From Plantago ovata (taxonomy: Eukaryota > Streptophyta > Magnoliopsida > Lamiales > Plantaginaceae): a DNA stretch of 64,000 bases. A program made the translations under genes and the position numbers. The notes under the pieces were generated by a model. The model had not been told where the DNA came from and made no database searches. It saw nothing but the letters and a program-made list of their open reading frames with translations. Of the stretch, positions 31,366-41,400 are shown piece by piece; positions within the stretch are counted from its first letter, which is position 1, and every line of letters begins with the position of its first letter. Location: positions 29,648,692 through 29,712,691 of the forward strand of contig CM051458.1 of assembly GCA_028274465.1 (NCBI GenBank). Direction: 5' to 3'.

Positions 31366-32881
31366 TGTTGGTCCCTTTAAACAACAAGAAAAGACTAGAG
31401 GGGGAGGGTGTATAGTCTTTTCAAACTTTATCGTCATTTAAAACTTTCTCAACAAGTGCTTATTACTTTTCAGTAATGAGTTTGTTGGTACTTAACTTTC
31501 TCAGCAAGTGCTTATTACTTTTCACTAATGAGTTTGCTGATACTTAAAAACAGAGTACGGAAGTCTTTTACAATAAGTGCTTTTATCAGAGAACTAGTTT
31601 CAACAAGTGAGCAGAGTGACAGTGTACGATAAATGTAACTTGCCGAAAACTAAGTGCATTAAAGTAAATCACACAAACACTTGTATAGTGGTATCTGAGA
31701 GTGGCGTAATCTCTCAACTAATCCACTTTGTCCTTTCTAGGACTGAATCTACTATGATAAGATATGAGGTTCCTTACAAATCCTATCACTAATGATTCTC
31801 ATAAACCAAAGCACACTTGCCTTGTTTCCAACCTAAACTAGAGAACTATAACTTTGTTCTCCACCAAACTTGGGATCATAATCAGCAACACTATGCTTGA
31901 TTAATTCCCCCTGAATTTCACGCCTGTAAAGGGTGTTTATCAGTTAGAGAGGTTTGGGACGAGATGACTTGAGTATAACTTTTCAGCTATAACAAGTTAT
32001 CTAAAGAAACACAACTTGTAATACTTTGCAGTAAGCAAGTTTGTTGATTCTGGTGTCAAGACTTGTTCTTGTTCCAAAGAAAGAACACTTAACTAATTTC
32101 TTAGCCGTGAATGTTCTACTTCTTCACAAGTATCTTTTGTTTCAAGCTTAAGTCTTGGAACAGATCAATAGGCTGTAAAGAGTAGAGAAGGATTTGAGTG
32201 TTTAAAGCACAAGTGAGAGTTTGATCTTGTTGTTGACACCCTTTCTACTCTTGCCTGATGACATCTATTTATAGTGTCTCAAGGGAGCCGTTTGAATTTC
32301 AAATTCTAAGGCTTTGTACCTTAAGATGTCACTATCTTGCTTTTGTACTTTCAGCAGCGTTCTTCATTTGTCTTCTTGTCTTCATGTTCTTCGCGTGCCT
32401 ACTTTGCATTTAATGTTCTTTTGAATCAAATTCAAATATGAACGTTGGAGCCAAAATGCAAGTACTCTTCAGCAAGGAGGTCACATATGTTGTCAGCAAG
32501 TGGTCAGTCTTAGTTTCAGCAAGCACAATCTACTCTTTCATATAGATTTTCACTTATGCAAGTTGTTGCTGAAATTCTCACTTTCTGAAGCAACATGTGC
32601 CTTTGTAGATACCTTTCTCAGAATTCTTCTAAGTCTTCAGTCTTCAAATTTTCAACTTTCTGAGCGGTTCTAGGTCTTCAATAGTTCGTTTGTGAAAACA
32701 AAGTACATCATCAGCAAACAAAAGAACCTAACTAGTACCTACACCATGTCTTTCAGCAAACGTTCCTCTTTTACAATGTCCTTAAAATTCTAAATTTCTA
32801 TGGACCTTAAGAGTACTAGTTACTGGACTTTCCTTTATTTAGCATGGTTAATTGCTCATCAAAATTACAAGTTTTCTAATA
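31366..32881 (-). mobile_element. 5' LTR of copy A
   Basis: The LTR is 1,516 bp. In element sense its start is slightly changed (TATTAG instead of TGTTAG at 32881). It differs from the partner LTR at 4297-5781 by carrying two copies of the 52-bp unit (31443-31494, 31495-31546) and by scattered substitutions. The TATA box is at 32266-32273. It is flanked by GAGAT at 32882-32886. Confidence 0.9.
32266..32273 (-). promoter_or_regulatory. LTR TATA box, copy A 5' LTR
   Basis: TATAAATA on the minus strand. It would drive the genomic transcript of copy A. Confidence 0.7.
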
Positions 32882-32886
32882 GAGAT
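32882..32886 (+). repeat. Target site duplication GAGAT (right) of copy A
   Basis: The second half of the duplication at 4292-4296. The Tat pol reading continues after it. Confidence 0.85.
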
Positions 32887-33990
32887 CCTTTAGGGGCACA
32901 CATCTTAGATGCGTTAGGAACAACGAATTCCAAGCGGTTCTAGAGGAAATGCACAAAGGAAGTTGTGGAAACCATTCGGGAGGAAGAGCTCTAGCCCAGA
33001 AAATTATCCGCCAAGAATTTTATTTGCCAACGGTGCGAGAGGACGCAACATAATTTGTGCGCAAGTACGAAGAATGCCAATACTTTGCGACCCCCGACCA
33101 TGCGCCTGCAAGACAACTTATTCCCGCCAAGATCACATGCCCCTTCGACACATGGGGAATCGATATAGTTGGACCATTGCCTAGAGGAACCGGACAGAAG
33201 AAATTTATCATTGTCGCTGTAGAGTATTTTAGCAAATGGGCAGAGGCGGAAGCGGTTTGAACAATCAGCCAGAAGAAAGTCATGGACTTTGTCTGGAGGA
33301 ATATTGTGTGTAGGTTTGGCCTACCAAGGGTCCTTGTGTCCGACAACGGTTCTCAGTTCTCCGGAGCCAAGTTCAATGCATGGTGCGAGAGGATGAAGAT
33401 TGAGAGAAGGTTTACCTTAGTAGGATACCCCCAAGCCAATGGCCAAACGGAATCCACCAACAAGACGCTCGTGAGGAACTTGAAGAAAACGTTTTCAGCG
33501 TACCAAGGAAGTTGGGTCGAGCAACTTGATGGTGTCCTTTGGGACTATCGCACTACTTCAAAGACTGCTACAAGAGAGACTCCATTCTCCCTTGTCTATG
33601 GTTCAGAACCAGTAATCCCGACCGATATTGTGCAAGAGACATTGAGAATTCAAGGCTACCAACCGGAGGACAACCATGAAGCAAGGATGTTCGACTTTGA
33701 GATGCTAGAGGAATCAAGGACCACTGCTTTGGAAAACATCTTGCGCTACCAAGCCATTGTAGCAAAGGCCTACAACAAGGACGTCAAGGACAAAGACTTT
33801 CAAGTGGGTGAGTTGGTACTCCACAAGGCGGACATCTCGGGAAACCCACACAAGATGGAACCAAAGTGGGAAGGCCCTTACAAGATTGTTGAAGCCAATT
33901 CAAACGGAAGTTATTCGTTGGAAGACACGGAAGGAAATGAGTTGAAGAACACTTGGAACACTACCATTCTCTAGAGGTTTTACGCCTAGA
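32887..33990 (+). pseudogene. Tat gypsy integrase, decayed
   Basis: This continues the pol of the Tat element after the copy A insertion. The zinc-binding region has HxxxxGNHSGGRAL and KYEECQYF. The core has WGIDIVGPLP (first Asp), VSDNGSQF (second Asp) and PQANGQTESTNKTL (Glu), so the D-D-E triad is present. The C-terminal part has DYRTTSKTATRETPFSLVYGSE, VLHKADISGNPHK and WEGPYKIVEA. In-frame stops at 33051, 33258 and 33972 (TAG where Lys is expected, before RFY) inactivate it. The stretch from 33282 to 33974 stays open for 230 codons. It would insert element cDNA into chromosomes. Confidence 0.85.
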
Positions 33991-34340
33991 CGACACTGGA
34001 GATTTATGCAAGATTTTGATGAGCTCCTGTGGAAGCCCCCCTCTAGTTATTTTATGATTTCTAGTTCAGTTTTTGTTTCACCCTTTGGCATGGCCTCGAA
34101 GCCCATCGTTGTAATTGAATTTCCGTCAAATCAATGCAACTCTTTCATTTTATCATTGTCTTATTTCTTTTGCAAAATTGCACGAAATGCAGATACAACG
34201 CTACGAAAGGCACCATAAATAGGCGAAAGGAAAACGAAGTAGAACAAGAAGCTCCAAAGGAAGAAAAAATCGGTTAGAAGACCAAAAAAGTTGTTATCTC
34301 AGTTTTTCAAATTGAGAAAAAGATGGCTCGGGTAATTTTT
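33991..34340 (+). other. Tat 3' region, first part: no gene seen
   Basis: This non-coding stretch follows the pol end. I see no motif beyond its position between integrase and the repeat-rich part. Confidence 0.5.
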
Positions 34341-34960
34341 CGAAAAAATTCGAGTTTGGAGGTCGTCGGACGCAATACTGCCCGACCACCCCTCCTTACA
34401 AAGCTTTCATACGGGCCGACTACTACTAAGAAGCATCCTCAGTATTTCAACGATGAGAAGTGTGCTCGACCACACACTTGAAGTCGCCTAAGGGCCGACT
34501 ACAAGAAGCTTAGTCGGGAAAATCTCCAAGTATGAGCGTTTATTTAGGTCCGACTACATGTGAAAGCCTAAAGCCCGACGACAAAAGACCCAACACTTGG
34601 AAAAATTTCTAAAACACGAAGTTAGAACCGTCCGACCAGCTACTACAGCGGTTTGAGTAAAAAGGTTATGATCCGGAGCGTCCGACTAGCAGGCATTGAG
34701 AAGTGTCTGTGGACAACAAGGAATTGATGCGGCGGACTAGCAAAGCTCAATACTTGGTGAAATTTTTTAGGCGAAATTTTTTATGTGCTATATACAAATG
34801 CATAGTGGCCGAGTACAAGGTGGTCGACTAGCAAGATTCTGTACTCAGTAATTTTTGTGTGCGCACATATGAAGAAGAAGCTACGAAAAGCTCCTAAGTG
34901 TCCGACCACCGCGTAGTAGTTGGACGAGATATACCTGCAAAAGCATTTCATGAAAACTTT
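34341..34960 (+). repeat. Degenerate CCGACTA-type repeats in the Tat 3' region
   Basis: The core CCGACTA/CCGACCA (also CGACTAG) recurs about a dozen times at 30-70-bp intervals, for example GGGCCGACTACT, GGGCCGACTACA, GTCCGACTACAT, CGTCCGACCAGC, CGTCCGACTAGC and GGTCGACTAGC. The stretch is non-coding. Tandem repeats between pol and the 3' LTR are a known trait of Tat elements. This array is old and diverged. Confidence 0.6.
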
Positions 34961-35418
34961 CACAAGTTATCCGACATAGTAATGTTAAAGTTAAAAAAGC
35001 AAGAGGCAGAGTAGACATCAAAGAAACGAGCGACTAGCATAAGGCCTCGTCCGGAAAAAGGAAGAGCATTGTTATGAACAAAAAGACATGCACCCAACCA
35101 ACGGGGCATCAAAAAGAGCTCTTCCAAGCACGCCTCAAAGGGCCGAATAAGTTTACGCAAAACTAATTTGTTCGACTAGCAAAAGGAAAACACTTGTCCA
35201 TAATTTTTTACAAGTTCTACCGAGTATACTCGGCCTTCAACCTGAACGACTACGAGATTGTTGAGATGACTTGGGGGGAGATCTCTGTGCGTCTTGTCCT
35301 TCACCTTCCGTACGAGACCCTCCTCGGCCTGCTGACTGCCACCTCCGGATCCCTGACTCGCCCCTCCCGCTCGATTAGCACCTGAACCCGGCGCACGCTT
35401 TTCGGCCTCGAGGGTTTG
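34961..35418 (+). other. Tat 3' region, last part: no clear gene
   Basis: A stretch between the repeat array and the antisense ORF. On the minus strand there is a Gly/Arg/Pro-rich reading (about 35270-35400) that may be a continuation of the antisense ORF past its stop, but I cannot support it further. Confidence 0.4.
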
Positions 35419-35971
35419 TTAGAACTTGATGACCTCGGGCTCCTCCAAATTAGGATCACGTCCGAGGACCAGACCCGAAAGTGCTACCCACCTAGTGTTA
35501 CGATGCCCACATTTTCCAAACGGCTCGAGGATCCCCAGGCGCAGTACCTCGGGAACCCAAGAAGGAAGTTGGCTGAACATTACAGGATAGTGCACCTCGG
35601 GATTGGCTACTAAAGCTCCGAACTCACAAGCCTTATGCTCCGCATCGGACACAATCTGGTCGGGGTTGTCGGAGAAGTCGCCACTCTTGTTGTCTTGGAG
35701 CCCGACGACGTCACTATCAAAGCCCTCGGCCAACAACCCCTTAAGCTTCAGGTGATCAGGGGCCGAGTAGAACACCTCCTCGCGTGCAGCCTCCTTCGTT
35801 TCTTGCATCTTCAAGCGGTAAGAAGCAGACTCATAAAAAGCCTTGGCAACTTCGTACCGAGTGTCCATGAGGTACTCGAGGACAGCGTCCTTGAAGCGGG
35901 CCATCTTTACGGACAAGTTATTCCAAGCATCCTTCCACGCTCTCATCTGCTTTTGCCACTTGGCGCATTCG
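35419..35971 (-). pseudogene. Antisense ORF of the Tat element, 5'-truncated
   Basis: An open frame of about 184 codons on the strand opposite to pol, located between integrase and the expected 3' LTR. Part of it looks helical and heptad-like (WQKQMRAWKDAWNNLSVKMA, EVAKAFYESASYRLKMQ). It is rich in acidic residues and ends EEPEVIKF at 35419. Its start is lost: the reading upstream of 35971 is inside a copia LTR, so the apparent Met there is not native. Antisense ORFs at this place are known from Tat-clade elements such as Retand and Grande. The function is unknown. Confidence 0.6.
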
Positions 35972-36432
35972 TGTAAGAAAATACGGTCAGGATTACCCCT
36001 AGGGTAGTGCAGCGGAATTTCAAAATTTTTCTTAACATGCATACTAATTGATCATGCATATAACGTATATTGAATCACAACAGTTAGAAGACTTACAATA
36101 CTCCAAAAGCAAGAATTAAAACAGAATCGATAGCCCAATCGATATGATCTTCGTAATACTCCGGTGTATCTTCTCCTTCGTTGAAGTCGAAGATATCTAG
36201 TATGCTTTTCTTAATATCTGCAAGACAATAAAGGTTAGTTTCCAGCTCCTGCGAACCTCAACCTTGGTATCCACGGATGAACAACTTATCGAGAGAATGC
36301 TAGGATATTCTCGAGTAAAACTCGGTTGACCGGAGAAGGGGGCGGCGGCGGCGGTTATGAGGAGGAGGGAGAGAGCTTTTTATTTTCTCTTGAAAGAATA
36401 GAAGAATGAATAATGCATAATGAAAAAGCTCT
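35972..36432 (-). mobile_element. Copia LTR fragment (TGTA...TACA family), inverse copy
   Basis: Read on the minus strand, it matches about 690-1091: the GGATACCAAGGTTGAGGTT segment, AGCTGGAAACTAAC, TCTTCGACNNNAACGAAGGAG and the terminal ATTTTCTTACA (at 35972). It inserted into the antisense ORF of the Tat element. It is cut at 36432 by SIRE-like copy D. The remaining 5' part should lie beyond copy D, that is in or past the gap. Confidence 0.8.
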
Positions 36433-37335
36433 CTGTTGGTCCCTTTAAACAACAAGAAAAGACTAGAGGGGGGGGGTGAATAGTCTTTTCAAACTTTTGT
36501 CGTTTAAAACTTTCTCAGCAAGTACTTATTACTTTTCAGTAATGAGGTTGCTGATACTTAACTTTCTCAGCCAGCGTAAGTTACTTTACAGTAGCTTGGT
36601 TTGCTGATACTTAAAATCAGAGAGCGGAAGTCTTTGAAACAATAAGTGCTTTTTCAGCAAGTAAAGTGTTTCAGCAAGTGATGTGAGTGACTGTGTACAA
36701 ACAGATAGAATTTGCTGAAAGCTAAATGCAGTAAGTAAATCACACAAACGCTTTTAGAGTGGTATCTGAGAGTGGCGTAATCTCCCAACTAATCCACTTT
36801 GTCCTTTCTAGGACTGAATCCACTAAGATATGATTGAGGTTCCTTACAATCTCCTATCTAAAGCGATTCAACAGAAACCAAAGCACACTTGCTTTGTCTC
36901 CAACCTAAACTAGAGAACTCAATCTTGTTCTCCACCAAACTTTGTACTTTTAATCAGCAAAAGCTTGCTCGATTAAGTTCCCCCTGAATATCACGCCTGA
37001 AAGGGTGTATTTTCAGTTAGAGAGTTTTGGGGTGAGATAACTTAATTATAACTTATTCAGTTACAACAAGTAATCTAAGAAACACAACTTGGAATACTTT
37101 GCAGTAAACAAGTTTGATTGTTTCTGGTGTCAAGACTTGTTCTTGTTCGAAAGAAAGAACACTTAACTAATTTCTTAGCCGAGTTTGTTCTACTTCTTTA
37201 CAAGTAGCTTTTTCAAGCTTTAAGTCTTGGAACGGATCAATGGCAGTAAGAGTGTTTGAAGGTTTGTGAGTTTTAAGCACAAGTGAGAGTTTGATCACGT
37301 TGTTGACACACTTCAACTCTTTGCCGGATGACCTC

Positions 37336-37343
37336 TATTTATA
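37336..37343 (-). promoter_or_regulatory. LTR TATA box, copy D
   Basis: TATAAATA on the minus strand, in the same context as in the sister LTRs. Confidence 0.7.
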
Positions 37344-37809
37344 GTGCAAGTAAGGAGCCGTTTGAATTTCAAATCCTAAGGCTTTTGTTCCTTAACATGT
37401 CACTATCTTGCTTTTGTACTTTCAGCAGCAACCTTTGTTTGTCTTCTAGTTTTCATGTCCTTCGTGTGTAAGCTTTGCATTAAATGCACCTTTGAATAGA
37501 ATTCAACAGTAACATTGGAGCGCAAAATCAAGTACATTCAGCAAGAGGTCACATATGTTTATCAGCAAGTGTTTATTCTCAGTTTCAGCAAGCACAACCT
37601 ACTCTGTCTTTCAGATTTTCACTTATGCAATGTTGTTGCTGAAAATTTCACTTTCTGAGCAACACGTGCCTTACCAGTCTTCAGCAATCTTCAAGTCTTC
37701 AAGTCTTCAAGTCTTCAGATCTTCAAAAGTCTTCAAGATTCTGACCGGTTTCTTATTTGCTTCAATAATTTGTTTGTAATAAACAAAATACATCTTCAGC
37801 AAATGCTTC

Positions 37810-38000
37810 AATAGGTCATTTTCTTTTCAGAAAATAAGTTACATCAAAGCTAAGCATCAATAAGATATTTTCTTTTCAGAAAATAAAATACATCAAACGC
37901 TAAAGTGTCAATAAATTATTTTCTTCTCAGAAAATAAAATACGTCATACACTAAAGTGTCAATAAATTAATTTCTTTACAGAAATTAAAGTACGTCATCC
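37810..38000 (-). repeat. 51-bp tandem repeat in the U3 region of the copy D LTR
   Basis: Nearly four units start at 37810, 37859, 37910 and 37961. Each holds TTTTCT, a short spacer and AGAAAA (a small inverted repeat), then AAATWCGTCA-type sequence. It is absent from the LTRs of copies A, B and C, so it is an expansion specific to this lineage. Confidence 0.8.
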
Positions 38001-38167
38001 ACCAAGATAAAACTTATCTAACACCTATCTAAGTCATCAGCAAACGTTCCTCTTTTACAATGTCCTTTAAAAATTCTAAAATCCTATGGACCTTAAGAGT
38101 ACTAGTTACTGGACTGTTCTTAATTTAGCATGGTTAATTGCTCATCAAAATTACAAGTTTCCTAACA

Positions 38168-38182
38168 AATTTCCCCCTTTTT
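38168..38182 (-). promoter_or_regulatory. Polypurine tract of copy D
   Basis: In element sense AAAAAGGGGGAAATT, identical to that of copy A. Confidence 0.85.
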
Positions 38183-38430
38183 GATGTTAGCAATCCATGG
38201 CTAAATTAATTGTTACCCTTTTAGAGGTTTCTGATGTTGAATAAATCAGATGATTAATGCAAGCATACTTGAATTAATAAACAGTAAGCATAAGTAAGTT
38301 GCATAATCAAAAACCAATAAGAGTCAAAAAGAATTCATTGCTGAAAGTTATCATTCATAAGTTTACAAGAAAGCATAGATAACAGAGAATCAGCAAACAA
38401 AAACTTTTAACAAGAGACTATTGCAGGGAC

Positions 38431-41400
38431 TTAAACTCTTCCAGAGGATTTTCTCAAAATCTCTCTTACACTCTTCTCAGCAAGAGCAGTGAATTCAACA
38501 CAATCCTTCTCGTAGTTTTCCAGTAGCCTACGGACTTGTAGTTGAAGAATTCTTGCATTTTTGCAGGCAGTATGATGATGCTTTTCAGCATTCATTTCCA
38601 TGTAGTTAACAACCCACAAATGCATGCCCCAATTGCTGGCATGGAGAAGCTGTGTATCTGAAATGTTTCTTGGATGAATCTTTCTTAACCAGAGAAGATC
38701 TTCTTCTTGATCCTGAGCAGTAAGATAGAAGTACTCATAAGGAATCAGTCCAAGTTTCTTCTTAGGTTTCTTTGTTACCGGGTCAGCATAGTAAGCGATG
38801 CCAGGTGGTTTTATCAAATCTGGTTCTTGTCTAAATGTTTTACCAATGGCAACTCTTCTTACATGGACCTCAAGATTCAACCATTTCCCAGCAATATTTC
38901 TTGGGAGGGATTCTTCCCTTTGCTTCGTTTGGACCTTGAGTTCAATCCATTTGAACATCTGATTCAAACAGGCTGTAGGAAAGAACTCATTTACCAACAA
39001 ATCTTCCAGCTTTAGGATCCAGCAACCATGAATGTTTCTGATCACATTCTGAGTGGTTTCATCATTGCTGGTCTTTGTATATTCAATGCCGGAGCCAATA
39101 GCAATGTTGGCCAGCCTTTTCTCTTCCTGTCTTTGCCTTCTTCTTCTTGTTTTAGCATTGTCTTGATCTCTTGCTGAAGAGTCAGACGAAAAATGCCTTG
39201 AGTGGCCAGACGGAGTTATGGTTGTTAAGGGTCTAGCTCTTATGGCTTGAGCTATTGTTTGATTGTCATCATCTTCTTCATCATCTTCATTCAGATTGTG
39301 ATGACTTTCATTGTGACAGAAATCTTGAGTTTCAGCAGCGGTTTTTCTCTTTTTGGTACTTGCTGAATTTAACTCAGTTTCTGCTTGTCTTTTAGAACTT
39401 TGCTCTCTTTCAGCAAGAGGTTCTAGTGGAAGTGGCACATCAGCAGCAGGAGTAGGAGGGGTTTGATTGCTTTTTCTAGTCTTCTTTTCCCCCTTAGACA
39501 TGGATTGCAACATCGGAGTGATGTGTAGAGAGTAAAACTCATTGCAATTTTCAGCAAGAGTGTTGAGACTGTTATATTTCATGATGATTTCTTGTTGGTC
39601 AGAGTTCATTGTTGCTAACTCTTTTTGAATATTCATCATGTTCTCTTCATGTCTTTTATCTGTTGCGGCCTTCTCATCCATAATAGTCTGAGCTTTGACA
39701 AGAGCACTCTTTGCCAGCAAGAGAGCTTGACTTACATCTTCTTCAAAGCTCTGGTGATAAAGACTGATGTCTTTCTGAGCTATGGTTAAAGTTGTAGTGC
39801 GTCTCAGCACCGTAGCCAATATTTTTCCAATGTCAAGTGGGCTCTCAGCAAGCAATGCCTCATCTTCAGCTTTGCAGGCATCATGGACTTTCTTTAGTGC
39901 GAGGATTCTGGGAGTAAACTCCTCAACTCTTGGGAACGGCACTAAATTAGGTGTCAAGGAGTGAGCCTTAAGTTCAGTAGCAAACTGATCATCTTGTAAA
40001 AGCAACTCAGCCCTTAATGAATCTCCTTCATAGCTGAGATAATTAGGAGGAGGAATCTGAACGACTTTTGGGTCTCTTTTGGATTGTTCATCATCATTTT
40101 CTGACAAGTCGTCATCATCCTCAGATTCATCAAGTTGAGCGACTTTTGAGCCTTTGTCAGTAGCTTCACGTCCTTTTTGTTGAGTGGTTGCTGATGGCAA
40201 CGCTTCAGACTCAACGACTGGAGTTTCACCAGTAGATAGTTGTTTCAATTGAGTTTGGGGCTCAATTACTGGAGTTTCGCCAGTAGTTAGTTTTAATTGA
40301 GTAGTTGCTGAAGGCAACGTTTGAGACTCAATAACTGGAGTTGCGCCAGTAGTAGGTGGAAGGGATGGAACTTCCTTCGATTTTGGTCTTGAAGATTCAC
40401 CAATTTCCAGATCCTGCGTATGCCTTGCATGGATCACGAGACTATTTTGTAAAGCTCGTTGGTAATCTTCATCTTCTTCATCCTCATCTTCAAGGTTTTC
40501 TTCAGTAACCTTGGCATCAGAAACTGGACTTTTGCCATTTCTCAAGGCAGCCCTTTTTCTGGCGTATTCTTCTTCAGTATCAGCACCTTGTACGGGTGCT
40601 TGATTTTCAGCAGCAGCAGGAGGAGGTTGAGATTCTTGCTGAGATTGTTGTTGATCAGCTTGCTGATTGTCAGAGGGATTAGTTTCAGCAGCTGTCAACT
40701 TTAATCCACCAGCACCAGGACTTGGACCTTGATTGTCATCATCTTCATCCTTTTTGTCCTTAGAATCTTTCCCTTCATAATCACTGGGATCAGTGGGAAT
40801 GTTCTCATCTTCTTCTTCTTCTTCATCATCAGTCAAGATGACTAGCTCAACGTGCTTATACAAAGCAACACTTATCACTTCCTCTTCCTCAGTTAGTTTG
40901 TGGGGATCAGCCACCACAGGAACAAAGGAGCCTTTGAGCATCACAGCTGGTTCAGCTGGAGAGGCACTCTTAAATTTGGCCTTCATATTCTCTCTGATTT
41001 GAGCAATCAGATTTGAACTCATTTGCTGAGAATATGTCATTTCGTCAGGAAGTATGGAGTGGACAAATGTTTCGAGCTTCAGTAGTGAAGATCTCTTTTT
41101 CTCATTTGAGAGATGAAGGTGAAGATCTGAGAAGTCCATTCTCCTATATCTTTGCCAGTTGCTGACGGACTTAGCAACTCTAGACAAAGTTGTCCTCTTG
41201 AAGCTCAAGTAAAGTTCTTCAGAACTTACTTGCTGATCTTCAGTGATCAGTACCACTTCAGTGGTCTCCTTTTGAGCCTGAAAAAGAATTTTATTTAGAT
41301 CAGGATTGGTTTGGAGAATTGCTTTAGAGTTTAAAACTGAAACATGATTTACCTGCTGAGAGTCAGCAAGCTCATGTAGTACAATTTCCATTCCATGAGG

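Larger units (their letters stand above)
4297..32881 (-). mobile_element. SIRE/Maximus-like Ty1/copia element, copy A (interrupted by copy B)
   Basis: Copy A is a minus-strand element with both LTRs (4297-5781 and 31366-32881) and a 5-bp duplication. Removing copy B (16768-30450) leaves an element of about 14.9 kb in the order 5' LTR, PBS, gag, pol, untranslated region, ORF2, PPT, 3' LTR. Assignment to the SIRE/Maximus lineage rests on the UBN2-type Gag with a long coiled-coil tail, the copia domain order, and a long extra ORF after pol. This is an inference from general knowledge, not a search. All genes carry frameshifts or stops. Confidence 0.8.
1092..35971 (+). mobile_element. Tat-lineage Ty3/gypsy element, interrupted (1092-4296 and 32882-35971)
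   Basis: One decayed gypsy element is split by SIRE-like copy A. The order is protease, RT, RNase H, second RNase H, [28.6-kb insertion], integrase, a repeat-rich 3' region and an antisense ORF. The two halves join in register across the GAGAT duplication, within the zinc-binding region ahead of integrase. The combination of a first RNase H lacking its catalytic residues, a second RNase H before integrase, and an antisense ORF after pol is typical of the plant Tat clade (Tat, Grande, Retand, Ogre). Neither LTR nor gag of this element is inside the window. Confidence 0.8.
36433..38167 (-). mobile_element. 3' LTR of copy D
   Basis: At 1,735 bp it is longer than the other LTRs (about 1,500 bp). 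The extra length is mainly a 51-bp tandem repeat at 37810-38000. The TATA box is at 37336-37343 (minus strand). It has two U5 units like the other LTRs. Its ends are TGTT...AACA. Confidence 0.9.

Noticed and set aside
35972..36042. Start codon of the antisense ORF at 36042
   Set aside because: The first 23 codons read the copia LTR; the native start was removed by that insertion.
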